The translations under genes and the position numbers were made by a program. Shown here one piece after another: positions 55,998 through 63,895 of a DNA stretch of 64,000 nucleotides. The notes beneath the pieces are model-generated. The model was not told the DNA's origin and did no database searches. It saw only the letters and a program-made list of their open reading frames with translations. The stretch covers positions 496,001 to 560,000 of the forward strand of contig NZ_OBEA01000001.1 in the NCBI RefSeq assembly GCF_900215355.1. The letters are read 5' to 3'. The stretch comes from Pseudooceanicola antarcticus (lineage in GTDB: Bacteria; Pseudomonadota; Alphaproteobacteria; Rhodobacterales; Rhodobacteraceae). Each line of letters begins with the position of its first letter. The first letter of the stretch is position 1.

Positions 55998-57530
55998 ATG
56001 CTCTGGTCGCTTGTTAAGATCCTCGTCTTCGTTACCCTCATCGGGGCCGCTACCTTCGGCGCCTCCTACCTGCTGGAGCTCGAGGGCGGCGTCCGCATCG
56101 CCCTCGGCGCGACCGAGTTCAACCTGACCCCGATCCGCGCCGTCATCGGCCTGATCCTGCTGGTGCTGGTGATCTGGCTGCTGATGAAGCTGGCCGGTCT
56201 GCTGATCGCGGTGCTGCGCTTCATCAACGGCGATGAGACCGCGCTCAGCCGCTATTTCGACCGCAACCGCGAACGCAAGGGCTTCAACGCGCTCAGCGAC
56301 AGCCTGATGGCCCTGGCCTCGGGCGAGGGGCGGCTGGCGATGTCGAAGGCGCAGAAGGCCGAGAAGTTCCTGGATCGCACCGACCTGACCACCCTGGTCA
56401 TCGCCCAGGCCGCCGAGGTCGCTGGCGACAAGCGCCGCGCCGAAGAGGCCTACAAGAAGCTGGTCACCGACGAGCGCACCCGCTTCGTCGGCGTCCGCGG
56501 GCTGATGAAGCAGAAGCTGGCCGAGGGCGACACCGACAAGGCGATGAAGCTGGCCGAGAAGGCCTTTGCGCTGAAGCCGCAGCATGTCGAGGTGCAGGAT
56601 ACGCTGCTGAAACTGCAGGCCGCCAATGCCGACTGGAAAGGCGCGCGCGGCACGCTGAAGGCCAAGCTGCGCCATGGCGCCCTGCCGCGTGATGTCCACA
56701 AGCGCCGCGATGCGGTGCTGGCCCTGTCGGAAGCCAAGACCGTGCTGGCCGAGGACAGCTCGATCGAGATGCGCGAAGCGGCCATCGAGGCCAACCGCCT
56801 GTCGCCCGACCTGATCCCCGCCGCGGTCTTCGCCGCCCGCGCCTATGCCGAGCAGGGCAAGCCCAAGTATGCCACCCGCGTGCTGAAGAAGGCCTGGGAG
56901 GCCTCTCCGCATCCGGACCTTGCCGCCGCCTTCGCCGCGCTGGAGCCCGATGAAACCCCCGAAGAGCGGCTGAAGCGCTTCAAGGTTCTGACCCGCATCC
57001 ACCCCGAGCACCGCGAGACCCGCCTGCTGCTGGCCGAGCTGCTGATCGGCGCCGAGGATTACCCCGCCGCCCGCCGCGCCCTGGGCGACCTGGCGGTGAC
57101 TGCCCCCGATGCCCGCGCGCTGACCATCATGGCCGCCGTGGAACGCGGAGAGGGCGCGCCCGATGCCATCGTGAAGGGCTGGCTGACACGCGCCGTCTCG
57201 GCGCCGCGCGGCCCGCAGTGGACCTGCGAGAACTGCCACCACATCCACTCGGAATGGACCCCGGTCTGCGACCACTGCCAGGCCTTCGACACCCTCGCCT
57301 GGCGCGATGCGCCGGCAGGCGACTACCAGACGCCGATGTCGCAGCAGATGCTGCCGCTGATCGTCGGCCGGGTCGACGAGGGGGGCTCGAACCTGCCCAT
57401 GGCCACGACACCGGCAGAGACCGGCGACATGGCCCCGGACGCCGGGGTCGACACCCCGGAGGGCGCCGCATCCGAGATCCCCGAGGCCGAGGTCCTGCCG
57501 CCCGAGGAAACCCCCGGTCGCAGCAGCTGA
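55998..57530 (+). CDS. hemY: HemY-type TPR membrane protein with C-terminal zinc ribbon
   Basis: A 510-residue protein with two N-terminal membrane helices (about residues 5-25 and 46-70), the HemY_N domain and a tetratricopeptide-like helical array (about 110-390). The cysteines C410, C413, C424 and C427 in QWTCENCHHIHSEWTPVCDH form a rubredoxin-like metal site as in LapB/YciM. The tail is acidic and disordered. Despite the name it is not the oxygen-dependent protoporphyrinogen oxidase; its role in heme or envelope homeostasis is unproven. It follows the Mic60 gene by 9 bp. Confidence 0.87.
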   Translation: MLWSLVKILVFVTLIGAATFGASYLLELEGGVRIALGATEFNLTPIRAVIGLILLVLVIWLLMKLAGLLIAVLRFINGDETALSRYFDRNRERKGFNALSDSLMALASGEGRLAMSKAQKAEKFLDRTDLTTLVIAQAAEVAGDKRRAEEAYKKLVTDERTRFVGVRGLMKQKLAEGDTDKAMKLAEKAFALKPQHVEVQDTLLKLQAANADWKGARGTLKAKLRHGALPRDVHKRRDAVLALSEAKTVLAEDSSIEMREAAIEANRLSPDLIPAAVFAARAYAEQGKPKYATRVLKKAWEASPHPDLAAAFAALEPDETPEERLKRFKVLTRIHPEHRETRLLLAELLIGAEDYPAARRALGDLAVTAPDARALTIMAAVERGEGAPDAIVKGWLTRAVSAPRGPQWTCENCHHIHSEWTPVCDHCQAFDTLAWRDAPAGDYQTPMSQQMLPLIVGRVDEGGSNLPMATTPAETGDMAPDAGVDTPEGAASEIPEAEVLPPEETPGRSS

Positions 57531-57572
57531 TCTTCGGTCCAGGCGCTGCCATTTAGCGCTTTTCCAAGCCGC

Positions 57573-57594
57573 GCCGGGGTGCTATAGCCCCGGC
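57573..57594. terminator. G+C-rich hairpin between hemY and tRNA-Thr
   Basis: GCCGGGG and CCCCGGC form a 7-bp stem with an 8-nt loop. There is no T-run. It may stop hemY transcription or mark the tRNA promoter region; TATAGC lies within the loop side. Confidence 0.3.
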
Positions 57595-57629
57595 CCACGA
57601 GGCCCCCTCCGGGTGCCTCCCCAGGAAGT

Positions 57630-57705
57630 GCCGCTGTAGCTCAGCTGGTAGAGCACGTCATTCGTAATGATGGGGTCGGGGGTTCGAGTCCCTTCAGCGG
57701 CACCA
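57630..57705 (+). tRNA. tRNA-Thr (anticodon CGT)
   Basis: A complete 76-nt cloverleaf. The acceptor arm GCCGCTG pairs with CAGCGGC. The D arm GCTC-GAGC, the anticodon stem CGTCA/TGATG with loop TTCGTAA (anticodon CGT, codon ACG) and the T loop TTCGAGT are present. CCA is encoded. No transfer-related element sits next to its 3' end. Confidence 0.97.
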
Positions 57706-57827
57706 CTTCCTTCTCCGCACATTCAGCAGGCAGCGTCAGTCCCAGGTACCCGTGTACTCTGGTCATTCCGCATGGGTTGTGGATAGCCTTCGGCATACGA
57801 CCCCGATGATCTCGCCAGGCCTGCCGC

Positions 57828-58727
57828 ATGTTCCGAGCCCCCAAGGATTACGTCTATCTCGATGCGGTGGCCTCTGCCGGGTCGATCCGCAAGGCGGCCG
57901 CGCGGCTGCATGTGGCCTCGACCTCTCTGAACCGCAAGATCCTGGAAATCGAGGAAGAACTGGGCATGCCCCTGTTCGAGCGCCTGCCGCGCGGGGTACG
58001 GCTGACCTCGGCCGGAGAGGTCATCCTGACCGCGATCCGGCGCAATATCTCGGACGTGGAGACCGCCAATGCCCAGATCCGCCAGCTGCGCGGGCTGGTG
58101 CGGGGCAATGTCTCGATCGCGGTGGCGCATTCGGTGGCCAACGACTTCATCCAGGACGCGATCACCAGCTTCCAGGAGCATCACCCCGGCGTGCATTTCA
58201 AGCTGCTGGTCGGGGCCACCAGCGACCTCGTCCGCGCCCTGATGAGCGATGAGACCGACCTGCTGCTGGCCCATGATCCGGCGCCCGGCAAGGAGCTGGA
58301 CGAGATCGCCGTGGTGCCGCAGCCGCTCTTTGCGATGATGCGCCCCGATCATCCGCTGGCCAACCGCAGCAAGTTGCGGCTCAGCGATTGCCAGCCCTAT
58401 CCGCTGGCCATGGGGCCGCGCTCCTTCGGTGGGCGGGCGCTGCTGGAGGCGGTGATCGCGCGGCACCGGCTGGCGCTGAACGTGGTGCTCGAGGCCAATA
58501 CGATGCGGGCGCTGAAAGCCTATGCGCAGCGCACCGATGCGATCTGCTTCCAGTTCGAGGTGGGCACGCGGGAAGAGGCCGTGACGGGCGCGCTGAAGGC
58601 GATCCCGCTGGTCGACCCCGAGCTGCGCGGCGGCCGGCTGGTCTTTGCCGCCCGCAAGGACCGCAACCTGCCGCTGCCGACCATGAGCTTCATCGAAACG
58701 GTGAAGCAGTCGATGTCCCAGATCTGA
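57828..58727 (+). CDS. LysR family transcriptional regulator
   Basis: A 299-residue LysR regulator. The helix-turn-helix spans residues 10-45 (LDAVASAGSIRKAAARLHVA, then a recognition helix with STSLNRKILEIEEELGMPLF), followed by an effector domain with IAVAHSVANDFIQDAITSFQ and DLLLAHDPAPGK. It lies 115 bp upstream of the amidohydrolase operon in the same direction, so it is the likely regulator of that operon, with the ring compound or a breakdown product as effector. The target assignment is positional. Confidence 0.9.
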   Translation: MFRAPKDYVYLDAVASAGSIRKAAARLHVASTSLNRKILEIEEELGMPLFERLPRGVRLTSAGEVILTAIRRNISDVETANAQIRQLRGLVRGNVSIAVAHSVANDFIQDAITSFQEHHPGVHFKLLVGATSDLVRALMSDETDLLLAHDPAPGKELDEIAVVPQPLFAMMRPDHPLANRSKLRLSDCQPYPLAMGPRSFGGRALLEAVIARHRLALNVVLEANTMRALKAYAQRTDAICFQFEVGTREEAVTGALKAIPLVDPELRGGRLVFAARKDRNLPLPTMSFIETVKQSMSQI

Positions 58728-58842
58728 GGCGCTCGCAGTTCGAGTGCACACATTTTGCTCTCACCCATGGAGGAAATTGGTTCTATTCGCACTGCAGCAT
58801 TCTGCGCCAGTCTGGCGGCAACTGACCAGGAGTGAGGCTGCC

Positions 58843-59976
58843 GTGCAGGCCAAGGTGTACAGACTTTCGATGGCGCATCCCGGAGACCTTTCGGCGCTCG
58901 CAACCCTGCTTGCCGCAGGAGAGGTGCAGGCGCAGGAGGTGGTCGCCGTCATCGGCAAGACCGAGGGAAACGGCGGCGTGAATGACTTCACCCGTGGGTA
59001 TTTCACCGACCGGCTGATGAATTTGTTGGCAAGCTACCTGAACGAGGCGCCGGAAGAGATCGCCCGCAAGGTGCCCTGCATTCTGTCGGGCGGCACCGAG
59101 GGCGTGCTGTCGCCGCATTACACCGTGCTTTGCCGCAGTGCCGCGAAGGCCGCTACGAGCGAGAGCAAACCCGCACTGGCCATCGGTGCCTCCTGCTCGA
59201 TCGACATGCCGTTCGAGCTGGTCGGCACCCGTGGCCATGCGCAGATGGTGGCCGAGACCGTGCGCGCCGCAATGGAGGATGCCGGGATCACGGACCCCGC
59301 CGATCTGCACTTCGTTCAGGTCAAGGCGCCCTGCCTGACCTCGGACCGGATCGAGGCCCTGCGCGCCGAAGGCAAGACCGTGCCCGCGCCCAATGCCTCT
59401 GTCTCGATGGCCCGCGCTCGGGCGGCTGGGGCCCTGGGCGTTGCCATGGCGACCGGAGAGATCCCCTCCGAGCAGGTCTGCGACGACAGCTTCCTTGCCG
59501 ATTTCAACCTCTACAGCACCTGCGCCAGCATCTCTTCCGGCGTCGAGGTGCTGTGCAACGAGGTGGTGGTGCTGGGCATGAGCCCCGCGTGGTCCGGCCC
59601 GCTGCGCATTGCCCATCGGGCGATGCAGGATGCCATCGACCTGCCTTCGGTGCGCGGGGTCTTCAGCGATCTGGGCTTTGCCGAGGGCGCACAGGTCGCC
59701 GAGGCCGAGCGGGCGCGTCTCAGGGCGATCTTCGTGAAATGCGAACCGGATCAGAGCGGGCAGATCCACGGCGCGCGGCATACCATGCTGAACGACACGG
59801 ATATCGACCCGCAGCGGCATATCCGCGGCGCGGTCGGCGGGCTGGTCGCCGGGGTGGCGGGCGAGACGCGGATCTTCGTCTCGGGCGGGGCCGAACACCA
59901 GGGGCCCTTCGGCGGAGGGCTGATCGCCGTGATCGCAGAGACCGCGACGCGGCAGACGGAAGGACAGGACAGATGA
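58843..59976 (+). CDS. Ring-opening amidohydrolase, cyanuric acid amidohydrolase/barbiturase family
   Basis: A 377-residue protein of the AtzD/TrzD/barbiturase family (three-domain Toblerone fold), which hydrolyses cyclic imides such as cyanuric or barbituric acid. All three Lys-Ser pairs are visible at family spacing: K39/S82 (VIGKTEGNGG; ILSGGTEGVLSPH), K161/S232 (HFVQVKAPCL; CASISSGVE) and K299/S347 (IFVKCEPD; VSGGAEHQGPFGGG). RHTMLNDTDID is also conserved. I chose the GTG at 58843, with AGGAG upstream. It is first in a tight operon and overlaps the FAD monooxygenase by 4 bp. Which ring it opens cannot be read from the sequence. Confidence 0.9.
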   Translation: MQAKVYRLSMAHPGDLSALATLLAAGEVQAQEVVAVIGKTEGNGGVNDFTRGYFTDRLMNLLASYLNEAPEEIARKVPCILSGGTEGVLSPHYTVLCRSAAKAATSESKPALAIGASCSIDMPFELVGTRGHAQMVAETVRAAMEDAGITDPADLHFVQVKAPCLTSDRIEALRAEGKTVPAPNASVSMARARAAGALGVAMATGEIPSEQVCDDSFLADFNLYSTCASISSGVEVLCNEVVVLGMSPAWSGPLRIAHRAMQDAIDLPSVRGVFSDLGFAEGAQVAEAERARLRAIFVKCEPDQSGQIHGARHTMLNDTDIDPQRHIRGAVGGLVAGVAGETRIFVSGGAEHQGPFGGGLIAVIAETATRQTEGQDR

Positions 59977-61184
59977 AGATTGCCATCATCGGCGCCGGCG
60001 TGGCCGGCAGCATCATGGCGCGCGGCCTGGCGGATGTGCCGGGGCTCGAGGTGCATTGCCTGGAACGGATCGCGCCTGGCGAACACGCGGAATCCGGCAC
60101 CGGCCTGAACATCGGGCCGAACGCCGTGCAGGCGCTGCAGCAGACCGATCCCGAGCTGGCGCAGCGCGTCGCCGAGACCTCCTTCGGCTGGCGCAGCTGG
60201 CGGGTCTCGACCATGGGCGGGCAGGAGCTGATGAACCTGAAGCTGAAGGACATCGCCCCGGTGGACGGCTGGCGTCTGCGTTGGGCCGAGCTCTATCGCG
60301 TGCTGCGCGAGGCGGCCGGCGACAGCATCCGCTACAGCTGCACCATCGACGCGGTCACGCCGAAGCTCGACGGGTCGGGGCGTCTCGATATCGCTTTCAC
60401 CGAGGGCGGCCGCCGCAAGGCGCTGACCGATGTGGATCTGCTGGTCGCGGCGGACGGGCGTTTCTCGCAGGTGCGGACGCAGTTCCGTGGCCCGGTCAAT
60501 GCACGGCAGGTGGGGGTCGCCATCTTCCGGCTGCTGGTGCCCGACACCACCGGCGGCCTGATCGACGACTACGAGCAATGGTTCAACGGTCCCAACCGCC
60601 TGCTGGGCTACCGCGTGCCCGAGAACAGCATCTACATGTCCGGCACCTTCCCGATCCCCGTCGGCGGCGAGATCCCCGAAGAGATGAAGACCCCCGAGGC
60701 CCTGCGCCACGCCTTCACCCCCGCCGATGGCCAGCTCAGCGATCAGGGTCGCTGGCTGGTCGACCTGGTCTCTCACCCGGCGGTCGAGCTGCACTGGGCC
60801 CGGCTGCAGGAAAGCCCGCTCTGCCTCCGTGAAGAGGGGGTGAACCTCCTCTACCTGGGCGACAGCTCCAACGGCATGGTGCCGACCCTGGGCCAGGGCG
60901 CGACCCAGGCGGTGGAAAGCACCTGTGCCGCGGTCGAGATCATCCGCGCCCTGGCCGCAGCGGGGCAGCATGACCCGGCGCTCTGGCTGCAGGCGATCAC
61001 CCGTGCCCGCCAGGACCGGCTGCGTTTCGTGATGGATTTCTCGATGGAGGCCAGCGACACGCTGCTTGCGGGCGCCGATCCGGTGGCCGGCACGGCGAAG
61101 AAGACCGAGGCCCCGTTCCAGGCCAGCCTGGCGCGGCTCTACAACGACTACGGTGTTCCCGAGGGGCTTCTGGAGACCGTCTGA
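59973..61184 (+). CDS. FAD-dependent monooxygenase (aromatic-ring hydroxylase type)
   Basis: A 403-residue class A flavoprotein monooxygenase. The FAD dinucleotide fold IAIIGAGVAGSIMARGL is at residues 3-19 with the ribose acid in HCLER. VDLLVAADGRFSQVR is the DG motif near residue 160, and LLYLGDSSNGMVPTLGQGA (near residue 293) is the GD motif. Relatives include urate hydroxylase HpxO and 6-hydroxynicotinate 3-monooxygenase, which hydroxylate N-heterocycles using NAD(P)H. Its ATG overlaps the stop codon of the ring-opening amidohydrolase, so hydroxylation before hydrolytic ring opening is the natural inference. Substrate unknown. Confidence 0.9.
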   Translation: MKIAIIGAGVAGSIMARGLADVPGLEVHCLERIAPGEHAESGTGLNIGPNAVQALQQTDPELAQRVAETSFGWRSWRVSTMGGQELMNLKLKDIAPVDGWRLRWAELYRVLREAAGDSIRYSCTIDAVTPKLDGSGRLDIAFTEGGRRKALTDVDLLVAADGRFSQVRTQFRGPVNARQVGVAIFRLLVPDTTGGLIDDYEQWFNGPNRLLGYRVPENSIYMSGTFPIPVGGEIPEEMKTPEALRHAFTPADGQLSDQGRWLVDLVSHPAVELHWARLQESPLCLREEGVNLLYLGDSSNGMVPTLGQGATQAVESTCAAVEIIRALAAAGQHDPALWLQAITRARQDRLRFVMDFSMEASDTLLAGADPVAGTAKKTEAPFQASLARLYNDYGVPEGLLETV

Positions 61185-61243
61185 CAGCCCCTCATTCCTC
61201 CCCCAATAAAACCAAGAAACACTCACCAACAGGAGTATCCCCA

Positions 61244-62227
61244 ATGACTGACATTCGTCGCAAGATCCTCTCGGGCCTCGGCCAGCTGGGCCTCGGCCTG
61301 GCGCTGTCGACCGGCCTTGCCTTCTCTGCCGCCGCTGCCGACAAGGTGACCATCGGCGTCTTCGTCGCAGGTTCCGGCCTGCCCTATTACGTCGCCGAGA
61401 AGCGCGGCTACTTCGCCGAAGCCGACCTTGAGGTCGAGCCCGTCTTCATCGGCACCCACCCCCTGATCGTGCAGGCCATGGTGAGCGGCGACATCGACGC
61501 CGCCTCGAACCTGGTCACGCTGGAAGGTGCCAATATCAACGCGCTGCGCCCCGGCACGATGAAGTTCATCGCCCTCTACGGCCAGAACAGCGAATACGTG
61601 ATGGAGCAGTTCGTGGTGAAGCCCGACAGCACCGCCACCACCATCGCCGATCTGAAGGGCGCCAACCTGTTCTCGGCTCCCGGCCCGGCCAACCTTGGCG
61701 CGGCCAAGGCCAGCCTGATCGCTTCGGGCCTCGGCGAGGATGAGTTCGCCATCCAGGAGCAGGGCATGGGCAACCATATCGGCGCCATGCAGAGCGGCAA
61801 TTTCGACGGTGGCTTCACGCTTGAAGCGCTGGCTTCGATCATGGTCGACCGCGGCATCGCCAAGCGGCTGGAGACCGGCGTGATCGCCAAGTACCTGATG
61901 AAGGACGAAACCGCCGAGGCCTATGCCGCCGGTGCCGCGATCTCGGGCAAGCTGATGGAAGAGCGCCCCGACGTGGCCAAGCGCTTTGCCGCGGCCTGGG
62001 CCAAGGCCGTCAAGGACGCCAACGAGGACCCGACCGCCCGTGAGCTGCTGGTCGAGATGAAGGTGCCCGAGAACCTCACCGAAACCGTGCCGCTGGCGCA
62101 TTACAACATGGTCTCGGACATGAGCGAAGACGAGCTGGCCGACTTCCAGACCTTCCTCGATATCGGCGTCGACCTGGGCGTCGTCGCCAAGCCCATCGCC
62201 GTGGCCGATGTCGCGGAGGCGATGTGA
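61244..62227 (+). CDS. ABC transporter substrate-binding protein, NitT/TauT (SsuA/NMT1) type
   Basis: A 327-residue periplasmic binding protein. A signal peptide of about 32 residues (GLGLALSTGLAFSAAAA) precedes the mature domain. [31 protein letters not shown] (residues 36-66) is the characteristic SsuA/NMT1 opening, and GDIDAASNLVTLEGANI lines the cleft. Family ligands include sulfonates, nitrate and pyrimidine precursors or other small heterocycles. It starts 59 bp after the monooxygenase and overlaps the ATPase gene by GTGA. The ligand is inferred to be the ring compound degraded by the operon. Confidence 0.9.
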   Translation: MTDIRRKILSGLGQLGLGLALSTGLAFSAAAADKVTIGVFVAGSGLPYYVAEKRGYFAEADLEVEPVFIGTHPLIVQAMVSGDIDAASNLVTLEGANINALRPGTMKFIALYGQNSEYVMEQFVVKPDSTATTIADLKGANLFSAPGPANLGAAKASLIASGLGEDEFAIQEQGMGNHIGAMQSGNFDGGFTLEALASIMVDRGIAKRLETGVIAKYLMKDETAEAYAAGAAISGKLMEERPDVAKRFAAAWAKAVKDANEDPTARELLVEMKVPENLTETVPLAHYNMVSDMSEDELADFQTFLDIGVDLGVVAKPIAVADVAEAM

Positions 62228-63114
62228 ACTTGACCCGGCCCATTCCCCCCAAGGCCGATGGCGCCGACCTGTCCCCCCCTGCGGAGATCTCCGCGGGGGG
62301 GGATGCGCCCGCCGCATCGGGTGATCTTGCCGATCGCCTGCGCTGGTTCGCGCCCGGCACCCACATCACCATTCGCGGCCTGAACAAGACCTTCGCCGAC
62401 GGCACCGTGCTTTACCGCGATTTCGACCTCGACCTGCCGCGCGGCAAGGTGGTGTCGATCTTCGGCCCCAATGGCTGCGGCAAGTCCACGCTGATCAACA
62501 TGATCTCGGGCATCCTGGATTACGATTCGGGGCAGATCCTGTTCGACGGCAAGACGGCGCGCGAGACCAAGATCGGCTATGTCTTCCAGAACTACCGCGA
62601 AGCCGGCTTTCCCTGGCTGCGGGCCATCGACAATATCCGCTACCCGCTGAAGTTCCTGAAGCTGTCGCAGGCCGAAAAGGACGCCCGCGTCGAAAAGCTG
62701 CTGGCCAGCTTCAATGTCTCGATCGACCTGAACCGCTACCCCTACGAGCTGTCGGGCGGCCAGCAGCAGCTGGTCTCGATCATGCGGGCGCTGGTCATCG
62801 AACCCGAGGTGCTGTTCCTCGACGAGCCCTTCTCGGCGCTCGACTACGAGATGACCCTCTTCCTGCGCGACAAGCTGCAGTCGGTGCTGACCGAGATGCA
62901 GATCACCACGCTGCTGGTGTCCCATGACCTCGACGAGGCGGTGGAGCTGGCCGACGAGGTGCTGTTGCTGACCCGCAAGCCGACGTCCGTCGCCGCCCGT
63001 ATCCCCTTCACCGCGCCGCGTCCGCGCAACGCCGAGATCACCGTCACCCCGGAGTTCATCGACGTGAAGGCCCGGTCGCTGGAGATCTTCCAGAGAGAAG
63101 TGCGCAAGACATGA
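62224..63114 (+). CDS. ABC transporter ATP-binding protein, NitT/TauT type
   Basis: A 296-residue ABC ATPase. Walker A is FGPNGCGKST (about residues 80-89), the signature LSGGQQQ is near 177, Walker B VLFLDEPFSALD near 197, and the H-loop histidine is in LLVSHDLDEA. The first 45 residues form an unusual proline- and alanine-rich extension before the normal start of the domain (HITIRGLNKTFADG). The extension's DNA includes a 32-bp perfect-type palindrome. The start is the GTG that overlaps the binding-protein stop codon; no better in-frame start was found downstream of the palindrome. Confidence 0.92.
   Translation: MNLTRPIPPKADGADLSPPAEISAGGDAPAASGDLADRLRWFAPGTHITIRGLNKTFADGTVLYRDFDLDLPRGKVVSIFGPNGCGKSTLINMISGILDYDSGQILFDGKTARETKIGYVFQNYREAGFPWLRAIDNIRYPLKFLKLSQAEKDARVEKLLASFNVSIDLNRYPYELSGGQQQLVSIMRALVIEPEVLFLDEPFSALDYEMTLFLRDKLQSVLTEMQITTLLVSHDLDEAVELADEVLLLTRKPTSVAARIPFTAPRPRNAEITVTPEFIDVKARSLEIFQREVRKT
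62272..62303. repeat. Long palindrome inside the 5' end of the ATPase gene
   Basis: A 32-bp inverted repeat without loop: TCCCCCCCTGCGGAGA on the left and its complement on the right, centred on AGATCT. One T-G pair is the only mismatch. In RNA this is a very stable hairpin 45 bp after the binding-protein stop codon. Confidence 0.8.
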
Positions 63115-63890
63115 GTGACAAACTGACCAAGTACCTGCCCCGCATGGGGTGGATTCAGCCGGTGCTGGGCGCGCTCGCCCTGATCCTGCTCTGGGCCTTC
63201 GCCCATGTCGCCCAGCTGGTGGACCCGGTGCTGTTGCCCTCTCCGTTGGAGTCCTGGAACGCCTTCGTCGAGGGCATGACCGAGGGCACGCTGGGCCATG
63301 ACTTCTGGCGCACCATCGTGCGCACCATGCTGTCCTTCGCCATCGCGACGCTGATCGCCGTGCCTCTCGGGGTGGCGCTTGGATCTTCCAACAAGCTCTA
63401 TCGTTCGGTCGAGTTCCTGATCGACTTCTTCCGCTCGACCCCGGCCTCGGCCATGTTCCCGCTGTTCCTGGTCTTCTTCGGCATCGGTGAAGAGGCGAAG
63501 ATCGCCGTGGCGGCCTTCGGTGCGGCGCTGATCATCCTGTTCAACACCGCCTATGGGGTGATGAACGCCCGGCAGCTGCGCCAGCTCGCGGCGCGGGTGA
63601 TGGGGGCTTCCCGGACACGTATCCTCTGGGATGTGACGATCTGGGAGAGCCTGCCGCAGACCTTCATCGGGCTGCGCTCGGGGGTCTCCATGGCGCTGGT
63701 CATCGTCATCGTGGCCGAGATGTTCATCGGCTCGTCCGACGGTCTGGGCAAGCGGATCATCGACGCGCAGATGATCTTCAACATGCCCGAGATGTATGCC
63801 TCGATCTTCGCGGCGGGGGCCCTGGGCTATGTGATGAACATGCTCTTCACCCTGATCGAGGCGCGGTTTGTCCACTGGGGCGGAAAGTAG
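63111..63890 (+). CDS. ABC transporter permease, NitT/TauT type
   Basis: A 259-residue permease with six membrane segments and the BPD_transp_1 domain. The cytoplasmic EAA loop reads VMGASRTRILWDVTIWESLP near residue 164, and RSTPASAMFPLFLVFFGIGEEAKI near residue 104 is typical of the SsuC/TauC group. It overlaps the ATPase gene by ATGA and completes the importer. The following gene, a second amidohydrolase, starts 5 bp after its stop codon. Confidence 0.93.
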   Translation: MSDKLTKYLPRMGWIQPVLGALALILLWAFAHVAQLVDPVLLPSPLESWNAFVEGMTEGTLGHDFWRTIVRTMLSFAIATLIAVPLGVALGSSNKLYRSVEFLIDFFRSTPASAMFPLFLVFFGIGEEAKIAVAAFGAALIILFNTAYGVMNARQLRQLAARVMGASRTRILWDVTIWESLPQTFIGLRSGVSMALVIVIVAEMFIGSSDGLGKRIIDAQMIFNMPEMYASIFAAGALGYVMNMLFTLIEARFVHWGGK

Positions 63891-63895
63891 AGATC

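Noticed and set aside
57630-57827. tRNA-Thr as an integration site for a genomic island holding the amidohydrolase operon
   Set aside because: No integrase and no repeat of the tRNA 3' end were seen within the window; the right boundary is out of view, so this remains untested.
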